From: Psychromonas sp030397575
Lineage (GTDB): Bacteria > Pseudomonadota > Gammaproteobacteria > Enterobacterales > Psychromonadaceae
DNA: 64,000 nt
Assembly (NCBI RefSeq): GCF_046250175.1
Contig: NZ_CP176468.1
Strand: one strand, 5' to 3'
Shown: positions 42,519 through 51,901 of the stretch, in pieces
How the letters are laid out: each line of letters begins with the position of its first letter
How positions within the stretch are numbered: the stretch's first letter is position 1
Made by a program: the position numbers and the translations under genes
Notes under the pieces: model-generated
Databases searched by the model: none
Seen by the model: the letters and a program-made list of their open reading frames with translations, nothing else
Told to the model about the DNA's origin: nothing

Positions 42519-43520
42519 TTAAAGCTCTTTGTATTTGTCATAAACAACATGAGAGTACGCTCCGACTGGTTTTTTGGTAATAACCGGCGCTGATTCGCTA
42601 CCTAATAAAATGTCGACAGTGCGCTCATATGCAGCAGGATCTAAGTAACCCATATCATTACCAGAACCGAGCAGTTTAGCCACTTCGGTCATCATTCTCG
42701 TTTGGTGAGACTCTGTTTGTGCACCTGTATCATCGTATTCTAAAACAATCATAGCCGCTTCTTTTGGATTATCTGCTGCCCACTTCCAACCCTTTAATGA
42801 AGCTTTTAAGAACTTAGCGTAAGTTTCTACTTTCTTGTCATCTTTTAGATCTTTTTCTAGTACATATAGTCCATCTTCTAATGTAGCAACACCTTCATCT
42901 TCATACTTAAAGAGCACTAATTCTTCAGGAGTTAAGCCGCCATCCATGATTTGTCCATACTCATTGTAAGTCATGGTTGAAACACAATCTGCTTGTCCTT
43001 GGAAGATTGGGTCTACATTAAAGCCTTGTTTCAAGACAGTAACACCTTCATCGCCACCGGTCGTAGGGTAGCCCAATTTTGACATCCAGCTAAGGAATGG
43101 GTATTCGTTACCAAAGAACCACACCCCTAAGGTTTTGCCTTTAAAGTCTGCAGAAGTTTTGATGCCACTAGATTTCAAACAGGTTAGCATCATGCCAGAC
43201 TTGCTATAAACCTGAGCAATGTTCACCATAGGTAAACCTTTTTCACGTGTTGCTAATGCTGAAGGTAACCAATCAACAATGACATCTGCACCACCGCCTG
43301 CTAATACTTGTGCTGGGGCAATATCCGGACCACCAGGTTTAATGGATAGGTCAATGCCCTCATCTTTATAATAACCATTCTCTAATGCAGCGTAGTAGCC
43401 AGCAAATTGAGCTTGTGTTACCCATTTTAATTGCAAAGTCAGTTTATCCGCAGCGCTAGCGCTGAAGCTTGACGCAAATAATGCCGCGCCCGTTGCAAGT
43501 GTGATTAGCGTTCTTTTCAT
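42519..43520 (-). CDS. NMT1/THI5-like ABC substrate-binding protein (pyrimidine uptake)
   Basis: 333 aa periplasmic protein with signal peptide (cut after ...FSASA). KLTLQLKWVTQAQFAGYYAALENGYYKDEGIDLSI is the NMT1/THI5-type opening. It sits last in the operon with dihydropyrimidinase, an ATPase and two permeases, so uracil, thymine or a dihydropyrimidine is the probable cargo; that is inference from context, since relatives also bind thiamine precursors. A 143-base gap separates it from the permease gene. Confidence 0.85.
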   Translation of the reverse strand: MKRTLITLATGAALFASSFSASAADKLTLQLKWVTQAQFAGYYAALENGYYKDEGIDLSIKPGGPDIAPAQVLAGGGADVIVDWLPSALATREKGLPMVNIAQVYSKSGMMLTCLKSSGIKTSADFKGKTLGVWFFGNEYPFLSWMSKLGYPTTGGDEGVTVLKQGFNVDPIFQGQADCVSTMTYNEYGQIMDGGLTPEELVLFKYEDEGVATLEDGLYVLEKDLKDDKKVETYAKFLKASLKGWKWAADNPKEAAMIVLEYDDTGAQTESHQTRMMTEVAKLLGSGNDMGYLDPAAYERTVDILLGSESAPVITKKPVGAYSHVVYDKYKEL

Positions 43521-43663
43521 AGTTTATTCCCTTTTCTATTGTAAAGTGACGTAAAACTAATTGAATTCAACAGCTTGTTGTATTAATTGGTGTTGTACCC
43601 ATTGTGCACTACATGAATACAGCACCCATTTTTATCTTTGCTGGTTGAATTAATTAGATAGCA

Positions 43664-44614
43664 TTAACTGTTTTTACCTTCTCGGTACGAGGGGTGCCAA
43701 AACAATAAGGACTTCTCTAATAAAGCAAGTGCCCCATAACTTAATGAACCTGCAATAGCAGCCACTACGATAGTGGCCCACACCAAGTCCATATTCATTC
43801 GACCTACCTCGGTCGAAATTCGAAATCCCATGCCAACGATTGGTGTACCAAAGAATTCAGCAACAATCGCCCCGATTAAGGCTAATGCAGAATTTAACTT
43901 CAATGCATTAAAAATAAATGGAAGGGCATTAGGTAATTGATTTTTGAAGAATATTTGTGATTTTTTAGCTGCATAGGTATGCATTAAATCGTTATGTAGC
44001 GCATCAGTCGACTGTAAGCCTGTTAGGGTATTAATGAACATAGGAAAGAAGGTCATTATAACAATTACCGCTGCTTTAGACTGCCAGTCGAACCCAAACC
44101 ACATCACCATGATCGGTGCGATACCAACAATCGGAATCGCAGACATAAAGTTACCTAATGGCATGAGCGCATCTTTCAGCACTTTATTTCTGACCGCCCA
44201 TTGCGCCACCAGAAAACCAGAAAGACAACCAATAAAATAACCAGCTAATACGGCTTTTAAATAGGTTTGTTTGAAGTCGGCCCATAACATTGGGATATTA
44301 TTGATTAATGCATAAAATATATTACTAGGGGTTGGCATTAAAATAGGTGAAATAGCAAAACCTTTCACAATACTCTCCCAGGTTAATATCAGCATAAATG
44401 CAAATAGCCCTGGGATTAATGGTTTGATTAATGTGTGTTTATTTTCCAGTGAAGTTAATTGCCCTAAAAGCATTGCCATACTGTAGGCAGCTGCGATTAA
44501 TAACAAAACGAGCAATGAAAAGGCATCGTAGAAACCTGTTTCGGTAAATATCACTAAACCCAATTGCAGTAGTATTAAAGCGATATAAATACAATTTTTT
44601 AATGTCTTAGGCAT
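43664..44614 (-). CDS. ABC transporter permease (pyrimidine importer), subunit 2
   Basis: 316 aa from ATG 44614 (GAGGAGAA eight bases upstream). About seven to eight membrane helices and the BPD_transp_1 loop EAA-like segment around LMHTYAAKKSQIFFKNQLPNALPFIF. The start overlaps the stop of the other permease by eight bases. The two permeases differ considerably, so the channel is probably a heterodimer. Confidence 0.87.
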   Translation of the reverse strand: MPKTLKNCIYIALILLQLGLVIFTETGFYDAFSLLVLLLIAAAYSMAMLLGQLTSLENKHTLIKPLIPGLFAFMLILTWESIVKGFAISPILMPTPSNIFYALINNIPMLWADFKQTYLKAVLAGYFIGCLSGFLVAQWAVRNKVLKDALMPLGNFMSAIPIVGIAPIMVMWFGFDWQSKAAVIVIMTFFPMFINTLTGLQSTDALHNDLMHTYAAKKSQIFFKNQLPNALPFIFNALKLNSALALIGAIVAEFFGTPIVGMGFRISTEVGRMNMDLVWATIVVAAIAGSLSYGALALLEKSLLFWHPSYREGKNS

Positions 44615-45479
44615 GATCAAGTTCTCCTCGGCGGCGTAACAGGACTCTTTCTGCAATGCCTACTAACCACACTAAAATAGAGCCTAAAGTAGCGGCAACA
44701 ATCAGTGCAGACCAGATTTGTTCTGTTTGACCATAATAGGAACCACTGAGTAAGCGAGCACCTAATCCACCTTGTGCGCCAGTGGGTAATTCAGCCACAA
44801 TTGCGCCGACTAAAGCAGCTGCAATAGCCACTTTTAAACTAGCAAACAGGTAAGGTTGTGCTGAGTACCAACGTAACTTCCAGAAGATATCCTTAGCAGT
44901 AGCGCTGTAGGTATGCATTAACTCTTCATGTAACTTATCCGATGAACGTAAGCCTTTTACCATGGCAATGGTTACCGGAAAGAAAGACAAGTACATGGAA
45001 ATAATCGCTTTAGGGATCACGCCGGTAATGTTAATCGCACCTAATACGACAACTATCATTGGAGCAATGGCTAAGATAGGGATGGTTTGAGAAGCAATTA
45101 CCCAGGGCATTAAACTCGATTCTAAGGTTTTGTTATGTACTATGCCCACTGCAATTAAAATCCCTAATAAAGAGCCAAATACAAAGCCTAACAAGGTAGA
45201 GTTTAAAGTGATTTGCGCATGGTAAATCAATGAACGCTTAGAGGTGACAGGACGATCGATAATCGATTTAATCAGCTCTTGTCCTACTTGATGAGGTGCA
45301 GGTAACATAGGGCGTTTCACATCATAAGCACCCGCGATGATTTGTTGGTAAGTCCATGATTGATTTTTACGCTCTAGATTATTAATCAATTGATTGCCGT
45401 TCATCAGTAATGCCGCGATATACCATATGGCAATCACGATGACGAATAAACTGACGAAAGAAAATAGCTTTTGTTTCAT
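44607..45479 (-). CDS. ABC transporter permease (pyrimidine importer), subunit 1
   Basis: 290 aa with a first helix (FSFVSLFVIVIAIWYIAALLM), a long periplasmic insert (about residues 35-80), and a BPD_transp_1 domain; the coupling loop is ELMHTYSATAKDIFWKLRWYSAQPYLFASLK. It lies 28 bases behind the ATPase gene and overlaps the second permease. Confidence 0.87.
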   Translation of the reverse strand: MKQKLFSFVSLFVIVIAIWYIAALLMNGNQLINNLERKNQSWTYQQIIAGAYDVKRPMLPAPHQVGQELIKSIIDRPVTSKRSLIYHAQITLNSTLLGFVFGSLLGILIAVGIVHNKTLESSLMPWVIASQTIPILAIAPMIVVVLGAINITGVIPKAIISMYLSFFPVTIAMVKGLRSSDKLHEELMHTYSATAKDIFWKLRWYSAQPYLFASLKVAIAAALVGAIVAELPTGAQGGLGARLLSGSYYGQTEQIWSALIVAATLGSILVWLVGIAERVLLRRRGELDHA

Positions 45480-45507
45480 AAATGTCTAATCCTTTAGTCG
45501 GTTATGA

Positions 45508-46341
45508 TTAATCGATAGCATGCTCGTGAGCAAGTGCCGTTCGAATCTCACTGGCCAACGCATGAAAAGCAGGATCGTCACGTAACGCTAAGGTTTTTAA
45601 TCTTGGTAACGGGCTCTCAATCACTTTTACAACGCGTCCTGGGCGAGGTGACATCACTACAATATGCGTTGATAATAAAACCGCTTCATCAATAGAGTGG
45701 GTGACAAAGACCACGGTTTTTTGAGTTTCACTCCAGATCCGTAACAACTCTATATTCATGTGGTCACGGGTGATCTCATCCAATGCGCCAAAGGGCTCGT
45801 CCATTAATAATAAATCAGGGTTTAAACACAGTGCGCGAGCGATAGAAGCACGTTGCTGCATCCCACCAGACAGCTGCCAAGGGAATTTTTTATGGAAGTC
45901 TTGAAGACCAACCATTTTCAGATATTTATCAATCTGTTTGTTTTGCTGAGCAGGTGATAAACCCGAAATCTCCATAGGCAAGGCACAATTTTGTTGAATG
46001 TTACGCCAAGGTAATAAAGCCGCCGCTTGGAATACATAACCATATAAACGGTTTAAACGTGCATCTTGTGCATCGGTACCATTAACTTTTAAGTTACCTG
46101 ATGTGGCTTTTTCTAAATCGGCGATAACCCGTAATAAAGTGGTTTTACCGCAGCCAGAAGGGCCGATAAAAGAAACAAAATCACCACTTTTAATACTTAA
46201 ATTAATATTAGACAGCGCATGCACATCACCATCTTTACTGGGAAAAATAAGCGACAAATCATCAATGGCGATCATTTCTCGCTTAGGTTTATCAGTGGCT
46301 TCTGGCGTAGAAACAATTGTTGCTTCTTCTGTTGCTAACAT
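45508..46341 (-). CDS. ABC transporter ATP-binding protein (pyrimidine importer)
   Basis: 277 aa, nitrate/sulfonate/taurine (SsuB/TauB-like) class. Walker A GPSGCGKTTLL, Q-loop VFQAAALLPW, signature LSGGMQQRASIARAL, Walker B LLLMDEPFGALDE, H-loop VTHSIDEAVLL. An N-terminal extension of about 25 residues precedes the core. It lies 31 bases downstream of dihydropyrimidinase in the same operon. Confidence 0.93.
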   Translation of the reverse strand: MLATEEATIVSTPEATDKPKREMIAIDDLSLIFPSKDGDVHALSNINLSIKSGDFVSFIGPSGCGKTTLLRVIADLEKATSGNLKVNGTDAQDARLNRLYGYVFQAAALLPWRNIQQNCALPMEISGLSPAQQNKQIDKYLKMVGLQDFHKKFPWQLSGGMQQRASIARALCLNPDLLLMDEPFGALDEITRDHMNIELLRIWSETQKTVVFVTHSIDEAVLLSTHIVVMSPRPGRVVKVIESPLPRLKTLALRDDPAFHALASEIRTALAHEHAID

Positions 46342-46372
46342 ATGACCTCTCTTATCTATTTGTTATTCAGTA

Positions 46373-47812
46373 TTAACGTTCAACTGTATAAGGTGCATGC
46401 TCTTGGTTATATTTTTTAACCGCATCGAATATGGTTGGATAAGCAGGGCGTTTAATATAACGCCCAGCACCTTCAACAACATTTAGTTGGCCATCTTTAA
46501 AGACCACTTTTCCTTGGCTGATGGTAATACTTGGAGAGCCAGTAACGGTACGTCCTTCAAAAATATTAAAATCAATTTTTTGGTGGTGTGTTTTAGCTGA
46601 GAGTGTATGTTCTTTAGCTGGATCCCAAATCACGATGTCAGCATCAGAGCCCACTGCGATACAGCCTTTTTGTGGATAAATATTAAATATTTTGGCGGTA
46701 TTAGTAGAGGTCACAGAGACAAATTCATTCTCAGTTAAACGGCCTTTGTTAACGCCTGAGTCCCATAGCACCATTAGGCGATCTTCAACCCCAGCTGTGC
46801 CGTTAGGTATTTGTGTGAAGTTATCTTTACCCATGGCTTTTTGATCTTCACAAAAGCAACAGTGATCGGTTGCTGTAGTTTGCACTGTACCGCCTTGTAA
46901 CGCTTTCCATAAGGCTTCTTGATGCCCTTTAGGACGGAAAGGAGGGCTCATTACATGTGCTGCTGCGGTTGCCCAATCTGGGTTTTTGTAGACGCTATCA
47001 TCTAATTCTAAGTGGCCAGCCAAACATTCTCCATAAACACGTTGACCTTCGGATTTTGCACGTGCAATTTCATCAATTGCTTCAGTACAGGAAACATGAA
47101 CTAAATACAAAGGAACACCAATAGATTGTGCAATACGAATGGCGCGATTTGAAGCTTCACCTTCAACCTCTGGGGGACGTGATTGTGGATGTGCTTCAGG
47201 GCCGGTAATACCTGCTTTAAGCATTTTTTGTTGTAAGTGGTGCACTAATTCGCCATTCTCGGCATGTACTGTTGGCATCGCGCCTAATTCTAAACAGCGG
47301 TTAAAGCTGTTTACCAAGGTTTCATCTTCGGCCATGATGGCATTTTTATAGGCCATGAAATGTTTAAAGCTATTTACGCCTTCTTCTGTCACTAAGGTTT
47401 GCATGTCTTTAGAGACTGACTCATCCCACCAGGTAACTGCTACATGAAAAGAGTAATCGGATACCGAGCGTGATGCCCAACCTTTCCACGTTTCAAATGC
47501 TTCCATTAGAGGTTGTTGTGGACTCGGAATAACAAAATCAATAATCATGGTTGTACCGCCAGCTAAACCAGCAGCTGTACCTGAATAAAAATCTTCGCTT
47601 GCTACTGTACCCATAAACGGTAATTGCATATGCGTATGAGGGTCAATGCCTCCGGGCATTACTAATTTTCCTGTTGCATCGATCACTTCGGTACCTGCGG
47701 GTACCTCAAGCTCATTACCTATTGCTTTTATAACGCCATCTTCACAATACACATCTGTAAACAGACTTTGATCTGCGTTAACTAGCTTTCCGCCTTTGAT
47801 TAATAAACTCAT
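46373..47812 (-). CDS. hydA: Dihydropyrimidinase
   Basis: 479 aa cyclic amidohydrolase that opens dihydrouracil/dihydrothymine to N-carbamoyl-beta-amino acids. Start ATG 47812 has GGAGGAG nine bases upstream. Binuclear zinc site: DPHTHMQ, carboxylated Lys in SFKHFMAYK, His in VHAENGE and LVHVSC, and Asp in TATDHCCF. The DPHTHMQLPFMGT opening marks dihydropyrimidinase/D-hydantoinase rather than dihydroorotase. First gene of the leftward operon; a RutR-like box lies 138 bases upstream. Confidence 0.95.
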   Translation of the reverse strand: MSLLIKGGKLVNADQSLFTDVYCEDGVIKAIGNELEVPAGTEVIDATGKLVMPGGIDPHTHMQLPFMGTVASEDFYSGTAAGLAGGTTMIIDFVIPSPQQPLMEAFETWKGWASRSVSDYSFHVAVTWWDESVSKDMQTLVTEEGVNSFKHFMAYKNAIMAEDETLVNSFNRCLELGAMPTVHAENGELVHHLQQKMLKAGITGPEAHPQSRPPEVEGEASNRAIRIAQSIGVPLYLVHVSCTEAIDEIARAKSEGQRVYGECLAGHLELDDSVYKNPDWATAAAHVMSPPFRPKGHQEALWKALQGGTVQTTATDHCCFCEDQKAMGKDNFTQIPNGTAGVEDRLMVLWDSGVNKGRLTENEFVSVTSTNTAKIFNIYPQKGCIAVGSDADIVIWDPAKEHTLSAKTHHQKIDFNIFEGRTVTGSPSITISQGKVVFKDGQLNVVEGAGRYIKRPAYPTIFDAVKKYNQEHAPYTVER

Positions 47813-47949
47813 TGTGATCAACTCCTCCATGAAGGTGGCCTTGCGCGCACCAATAATAAAATCGAGATGCTTATCTTGAACATGATATTTACAAGATAAG
47901 ATTTGTGTTTATTAAGAGGTTTGCAATTAACAAGCCAATAACTAACTAA

Positions 47950-47965
47950 CTGACCAATTGGACGG
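47950..47965 (-). promoter_or_regulatory. RutR-like operator of hydA operon
   Basis: On the minus strand CCGTCCAATTGGTCAG. It matches the TGGTCA half of the E. coli RutR consensus TTGACCAnnTGGTCAA fully and the other half partly. TTGGCTTGTT and TTGCA follow downstream in the direction of hydA, as they do after the preT box. Confidence 0.65.
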
Positions 47966-48190
47966 GAAATGTTGTTTTGATAGGCGTCATTACTTACTTG
48001 TAGGCAATTAAGGTCCCTTTTTAAAAGGTTTGGCAAATAGTAATGAGGAGATGGCCTTGCTCAATATCAGGGCATTTGCTCACCATAGTGGTGCACAAAT
48101 ATTGTACTGTTAATGATTGTTATCTATTCTTTTTGTTTTAAATGTATGCAGTTCGCTATATATAAGGCTTGTTGTTAAACTTAAAACTTG

Positions 48191-48206
48191 TTGTCCTGTT
48201 GGTCAG
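48191..48206 (+). promoter_or_regulatory. RutR-like operator of the amidohydrolase gene
   Basis: TTGTCCTGTTGGTCAG, 11 of 14 defined bases of the RutR palindrome, 75 bases before the start codon. TTGCATTG follows four bases later. Confidence 0.65.
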
Positions 48207-48280
48207 TATCTTGCATTGTAATAAATTAATTATGTTGTGTGCGTAATGTCCGTTTAAATCAACTTGTATTGGAGTCAAAC

Positions 48281-49510
48281 ATGGAAGCATTAAAAATTAA
48301 TAGTGATCGTCTCTGGGATAGTTTAATGGTAATGGCGAAAATAGGCGGGACGGCTAAAGGCGGATGTTGTCGCCTTGCATTGACCGATTTGGATAAGCAA
48401 GGGCGTGAGTTATATATAAAGTGGGCAGAAGAAGCTGGCTGTACAGTCAAGGTCGATGCAGTAGGTAATATTATGTGTACTCGCCCCGGTGAAGATATGA
48501 GCCTACCGCCAGTGGGGACGGGTAGCCACCTTGATACACAGCCAACTGGGGGGAAATTTGATGGTGTATATGGCGTATTAGCCGGATTAGAAGTGGTGCG
48601 GTCAATGAATGATCAAGGCATTAAAACCAAACATCCCATTGAGATTTCAGTATGGACCAATGAAGAGGGATCACGCTTTGCCCCTGCTATGATGGGCTCA
48701 GGTGTGGTTTCTGGACGTTTTACTTTACAGGAAATATTAGATACTAAAGATGTTGATGGTTTACGTTTGGGTGATGAACTAGAGCGCATTGGGTTTGCGG
48801 GTGATACGCCAGTAACAGGTCGTCAATTTCATGCATTCTTTGAAACTCATATTGAACAAGGCCCTTATTTAGAGGCTGAAGAAAAGCAAGTGGGTGTAGT
48901 AACTGGCGGGCAGGGGCAGCGTTGGTATAATGCTGTATTAACTGGACGTGAATCACATGCAGGTACAACGCCTATGCACTTGCGTAGTGATGCATTAATC
49001 GCTAGCTCTCAATTAGTGTTGAAGGTTGAAGAGATAGCCAAAGCACATCCTCCAGGCTGTGGCACAGTGGGCTTTATGCAAGTTATGCCTAACTCACGTA
49101 ATACTATTCCAGGTGAGATCTCCATGAGTATTGACCTGCGTCACCCGATTGATGAAGAACTGACTAAGATGGATGCCGCGTTAAAAGCTGCTATCAAAGA
49201 AATAGAGGCAACGGGCCCAACGATTGCTCTTGACCCGTTTTGGTATTATGAACCTATTCATTTTAATGAAGACTGTGTAAATGCCGTTCGCCAAGCGACT
49301 AAAGACTTAGGGTATAGTCATATGGATATCATTGCTGGTGCTGGGCATGATGCCTGTTATGTCTCTGACTTTGCGCCTACGAGTATGATATTTACACCTT
49401 GCTTAGATGGGATTAGTCACAATGAAATTGAAAGTACAACACAGGAAGAATGTGAAGGAGGCTGCTCTGTATTGTTGAATGCTATGTTAACCATGGCAGA
49501 AGTGGTTTAA
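48281..49510 (+). CDS. N-carbamoyl-beta-alanine amidohydrolase (M20 family, AmaB/HyuC-like)
   Basis: 409 aa zinc enzyme that releases beta-alanine (or beta-aminoisobutyrate), CO2 and NH3, the third step of reductive pyrimidine breakdown. Start ATG 48281 has GGAG six bases upstream. Metal ligands are in GTGSHLDTQPTGGKFDG, WTNEEGSRFAP, FFETHIEQGP and GISHNEIE; the lid-domain motif is GRESHAGTTPM. Allantoate and L-carbamoylase enzymes are close relatives, but the neighbours fix the likely substrate. Confidence 0.92.
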   Translation: MEALKINSDRLWDSLMVMAKIGGTAKGGCCRLALTDLDKQGRELYIKWAEEAGCTVKVDAVGNIMCTRPGEDMSLPPVGTGSHLDTQPTGGKFDGVYGVLAGLEVVRSMNDQGIKTKHPIEISVWTNEEGSRFAPAMMGSGVVSGRFTLQEILDTKDVDGLRLGDELERIGFAGDTPVTGRQFHAFFETHIEQGPYLEAEEKQVGVVTGGQGQRWYNAVLTGRESHAGTTPMHLRSDALIASSQLVLKVEEIAKAHPPGCGTVGFMQVMPNSRNTIPGEISMSIDLRHPIDEELTKMDAALKAAIKEIEATGPTIALDPFWYYEPIHFNEDCVNAVRQATKDLGYSHMDIIAGAGHDACYVSDFAPTSMIFTPCLDGISHNEIESTTQEECEGGCSVLLNAMLTMAEVV

Positions 49511-49546
49511 GATTAGCCCTATCTAAGACAATCAATCAGTTGTTTA

Positions 49547-49591
49547 AACACATTGTAAATAAAGTTATAAATCCTTAATTTACAATGTGTT
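49547..49591. terminator. Stem-loop between convergent amidohydrolase and rutR-like gene
   Basis: Perfect 14-base arms AACACATTGTAAAT (49547-49560) and ATTTACAATGTGTT (49578-49591), 17-base loop. No long T-run on either side; still the only terminator candidate there. Confidence 0.65.
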
Positions 49592-49606
49592 ATTAAGAAT
49601 AAAAGT

Positions 49607-50257
49607 TTACAATTGCTTAATGCCGCAACCTCTTAATACTATTTGTGTGATCAATTCTGCACCGGTTTCAAAATCATCATCATCCAATTCTGCTTTTCCC
49701 ATCAATATACTACTTTGTAGCCCATAGTCCGCATAGGCCTGTGTTGATGACCAAATCATAAACAGTAAATGTTCTGGGCTTATAGGGTTCATCCACTGCT
49801 TCGCTATCCACTCACGAATCACTTGGCAGGTACTGATAAACTGTATTTTTAAGTCCGTTTGTAATTTATCACGTAAAAAGGGCGCACCGTGAAGCAGCTC
49901 TGAAGCAAATATGCGGGAAGCATTAGAATGATCCTTAGACTGCCTTATTTTAAGCAGAATATAGTGTCTCAGTGCTTCTTTAGGGTGTTGCTCGGCAGTC
50001 ATCTCTTCCATATCTACCATCCAAATCTTTAAAATTTGGCTAAGCACCTCTTTATAAAGCACCTCTTTGGTTTTGAAGTAATAGAGAATGTTTGACTTTG
50101 GCAGGTTAGCTTGTTCGGCAATAGAAGAGATAGTCGTGCCATTGTAGCCATATTCAGCAAAGCGTTGCTCTGCTACGGTTAAAATTAACTGTAGGTTATC
50201 TTTACGAATATCTGCTGATTTTCGGCGTTTTACTACACTTTTTTTAGTGTCATTCAT
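49607..50257 (-). CDS. TetR-family regulator, RutR-like
   Basis: 216 aa from ATG 50257 (GGAGAA six to seven bases upstream); 49 codons further upstream are open but have no support. TetR HTH: LILTVAEQRFAEYGYNGTTISSIAEQANLPKSNILYYFKTKEVLYKEVLSQIL, followed by a C-terminal domain with PEHLLFMIWSSTQAYADYG that closely parallels E. coli RutR (HLIFMIWASTQHYADF). RutR is released from DNA by uracil or thymine. Basic N-terminal extension KKSVVKRRKSADIRK. It lies between the two + strand halves of the pathway, which carry RutR-like boxes. Confidence 0.9.
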   Translation of the reverse strand: MNDTKKSVVKRRKSADIRKDNLQLILTVAEQRFAEYGYNGTTISSIAEQANLPKSNILYYFKTKEVLYKEVLSQILKIWMVDMEEMTAEQHPKEALRHYILLKIRQSKDHSNASRIFASELLHGAPFLRDKLQTDLKIQFISTCQVIREWIAKQWMNPISPEHLLFMIWSSTQAYADYGLQSSILMGKAELDDDDFETGAELITQIVLRGCGIKQL

Positions 50258-50445
50258 TAATGATTCTCCGCACTGTTTTATCGCAACAGCCTTGTCATGG
50301 TGCAGTATTACTCCACATTCATATCTTAGATCGAAGTGATTACTATTTAAAGCCTTATAAGCGATCTCAGTAATTAATATAAGCTTAATTTTTATACTAA
50401 GCAAAACAATCGCTTAGACTCGTGTTTGTTTTTTAATCTAACTTG

Positions 50446-50461
50446 TTGACTTCGTGGTCAG
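50446..50461 (+). promoter_or_regulatory. RutR-like operator of preT-preA operon
   Basis: TTGACTTCGTGGTCAG, 11 of 14 defined bases of the RutR palindrome, 87 bases before preT. It could also affect the divergent regulator gene. TTGGCTTGTT and TTGCATTG follow. Confidence 0.65.
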
Positions 50462-50547
50462 GTAGTTGGCTTGTTGTTTGCATTGTCCAAAGGGTTAACC
50501 ATAAAAAGATAGTGCAACATTAATTATAAATAGGAGAGGTTATAGTG

Positions 50548-51900
50548 ATGAATATGGACAATTCAGTAAACTATTCACAGCAACAATTAGCATTAGACCA
50601 AATGTTTAAGGACATCAATCCAGCTTTAAGTGCGCGTCAGGCAGGTATCGAAAGTTCACGTTGTTATTATTGTTATGACGCACCTTGTATCAAGGCATGC
50701 CCATCTAAAATTAATATTCCTAGTTTTATCGCTAGTATTCATGCCGATGATTTAACCGGTGCTGCTAAAACTATCTATAAAGAAAATATTATGGGAGGGA
50801 GTTGTGCGCGTGTTTGTCCGACGGAAATTCTTTGTGAGCAAGCTTGTGTACGTAACCATGAAGCTGAGAAAGAACCCGTGAAAATAGGGCTATTACAACG
50901 TCACGCAACGGATAATGCTGAATTTGAAGGGCATCCTTTTGAGCGAGCTGCATTAACAGGCAAAAGGGTAGCGGTTGTTGGTGCTGGTCCTGCTGGATTA
51001 AGTTGTGCACATCGTTTATCACTGCTAGGTCATGAAGTTGAAGTGTTTGAAGCACAGCAAAAAGCGGGTGGCTTGAATGAATATGGTATTGCTAAATATA
51101 AGTTAACCGAAAATTTTGCTCAGGAAGAAGTTGATTTTATCTTAAGTATTGGCGGTATTACTGTGCATTACGATCGCGCATTAGGCAAAGATATTAGCTT
51201 ATCGGCACTCAAGGATGAGTTTGATGCCGTGTTCCTTAGTATTGGTTTACAAGATACGGCATCGCTTTATTTAGATCATGAAGATAACGATTCAGTATTA
51301 AACTCTGTTGATTTCATTAAAGAATTACGTCAAGCCACAGATATCGAACAACTTGATATTCCAAAGGACAGTGCGGTGGTGATTGGTGCGGGTAATACGG
51401 CGATTGATATCGCGTGTCAATTGAAGCGATTAGGTACAGAAGAAGTGACCTTGGTTTATCGTCGTGGCGAAGCACAAATGAGTGCAACAGGGCATGAGCA
51501 ACAAATCGCTAAAAACCACCAAGTTCGTATAAAAACATGGAGTCAACCAGAAAAAATTAACCTCGATGAGCAAGGTAAATTAAGCTCAATGACCTTTAGT
51601 AAAACTTACCTTGATGAAGGCAAGTTAAAAAGCACTGGGGAGCAGTTTGAAGTGCCTTGTAGTGCCGTGTTTAAAGCCGTTGGCCAAAAAATGGCTTACC
51701 CGCAAACGGAACAGCTTATCCCTACCATTAGTAACGGTAAAGTGGCGACTTTCCATAACCAATTAACCAGTATTGAAGGTGTCTTTGCTGGTGGTGATTG
51801 TACAGGGGTAGGGCAAGACTTAACCGTTGAAGCAGTGCAACAGGGAAAACTAGCGGCATTAGCAATTCATCAAGAACTAACTTCATCTGAGGAGAAATAA
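50548..51900 (+). CDS. preT: NAD-dependent dihydropyrimidine dehydrogenase, subunit PreT
   Basis: 450 aa flavoprotein that passes electrons between NAD(P)H and PreA. N-terminal Fe-S domain with CYYCYDAPCIKACPSKINIP and CARVCPTEILCEQACVR, FAD-binding VAVVGAGPAGLSCA (near residue 143), NAD-binding VVIGAGNTAIDIA, and the closing FAGGDCTGVGQDLTVEAVQQGK. ATG 50548 is used; the preceding GTG (50545) and following ATG (50554) are alternatives, and AGGAGAGG lies upstream. preA starts two bases after the stop. Confidence 0.95.
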   Translation: MNMDNSVNYSQQQLALDQMFKDINPALSARQAGIESSRCYYCYDAPCIKACPSKINIPSFIASIHADDLTGAAKTIYKENIMGGSCARVCPTEILCEQACVRNHEAEKEPVKIGLLQRHATDNAEFEGHPFERAALTGKRVAVVGAGPAGLSCAHRLSLLGHEVEVFEAQQKAGGLNEYGIAKYKLTENFAQEEVDFILSIGGITVHYDRALGKDISLSALKDEFDAVFLSIGLQDTASLYLDHEDNDSVLNSVDFIKELRQATDIEQLDIPKDSAVVIGAGNTAIDIACQLKRLGTEEVTLVYRRGEAQMSATGHEQQIAKNHQVRIKTWSQPEKINLDEQGKLSSMTFSKTYLDEGKLKSTGEQFEVPCSAVFKAVGQKMAYPQTEQLIPTISNGKVATFHNQLTSIEGVFAGGDCTGVGQDLTVEAVQQGKLAALAIHQELTSSEEK

Positions 51901-51901
51901 T

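Larger units (their letters stand above)
47813..48280. promoter_or_regulatory. Divergent control region hydA / amidohydrolase
   Basis: 468 bases between dihydropyrimidinase (-) and N-carbamoyl-beta-alanine amidohydrolase (+), without a real gene. It contains two RutR-like boxes (47950 and 48191), each closer to one of the two genes. A minus-strand frame at 47818-48036 is not supported. Confidence 0.7.

Noticed and set aside
47818..48036. 72-codon minus-strand frame in the hydA control region
   Set aside because: Covers the RutR-like box and the hydA ribosome site; no family features.
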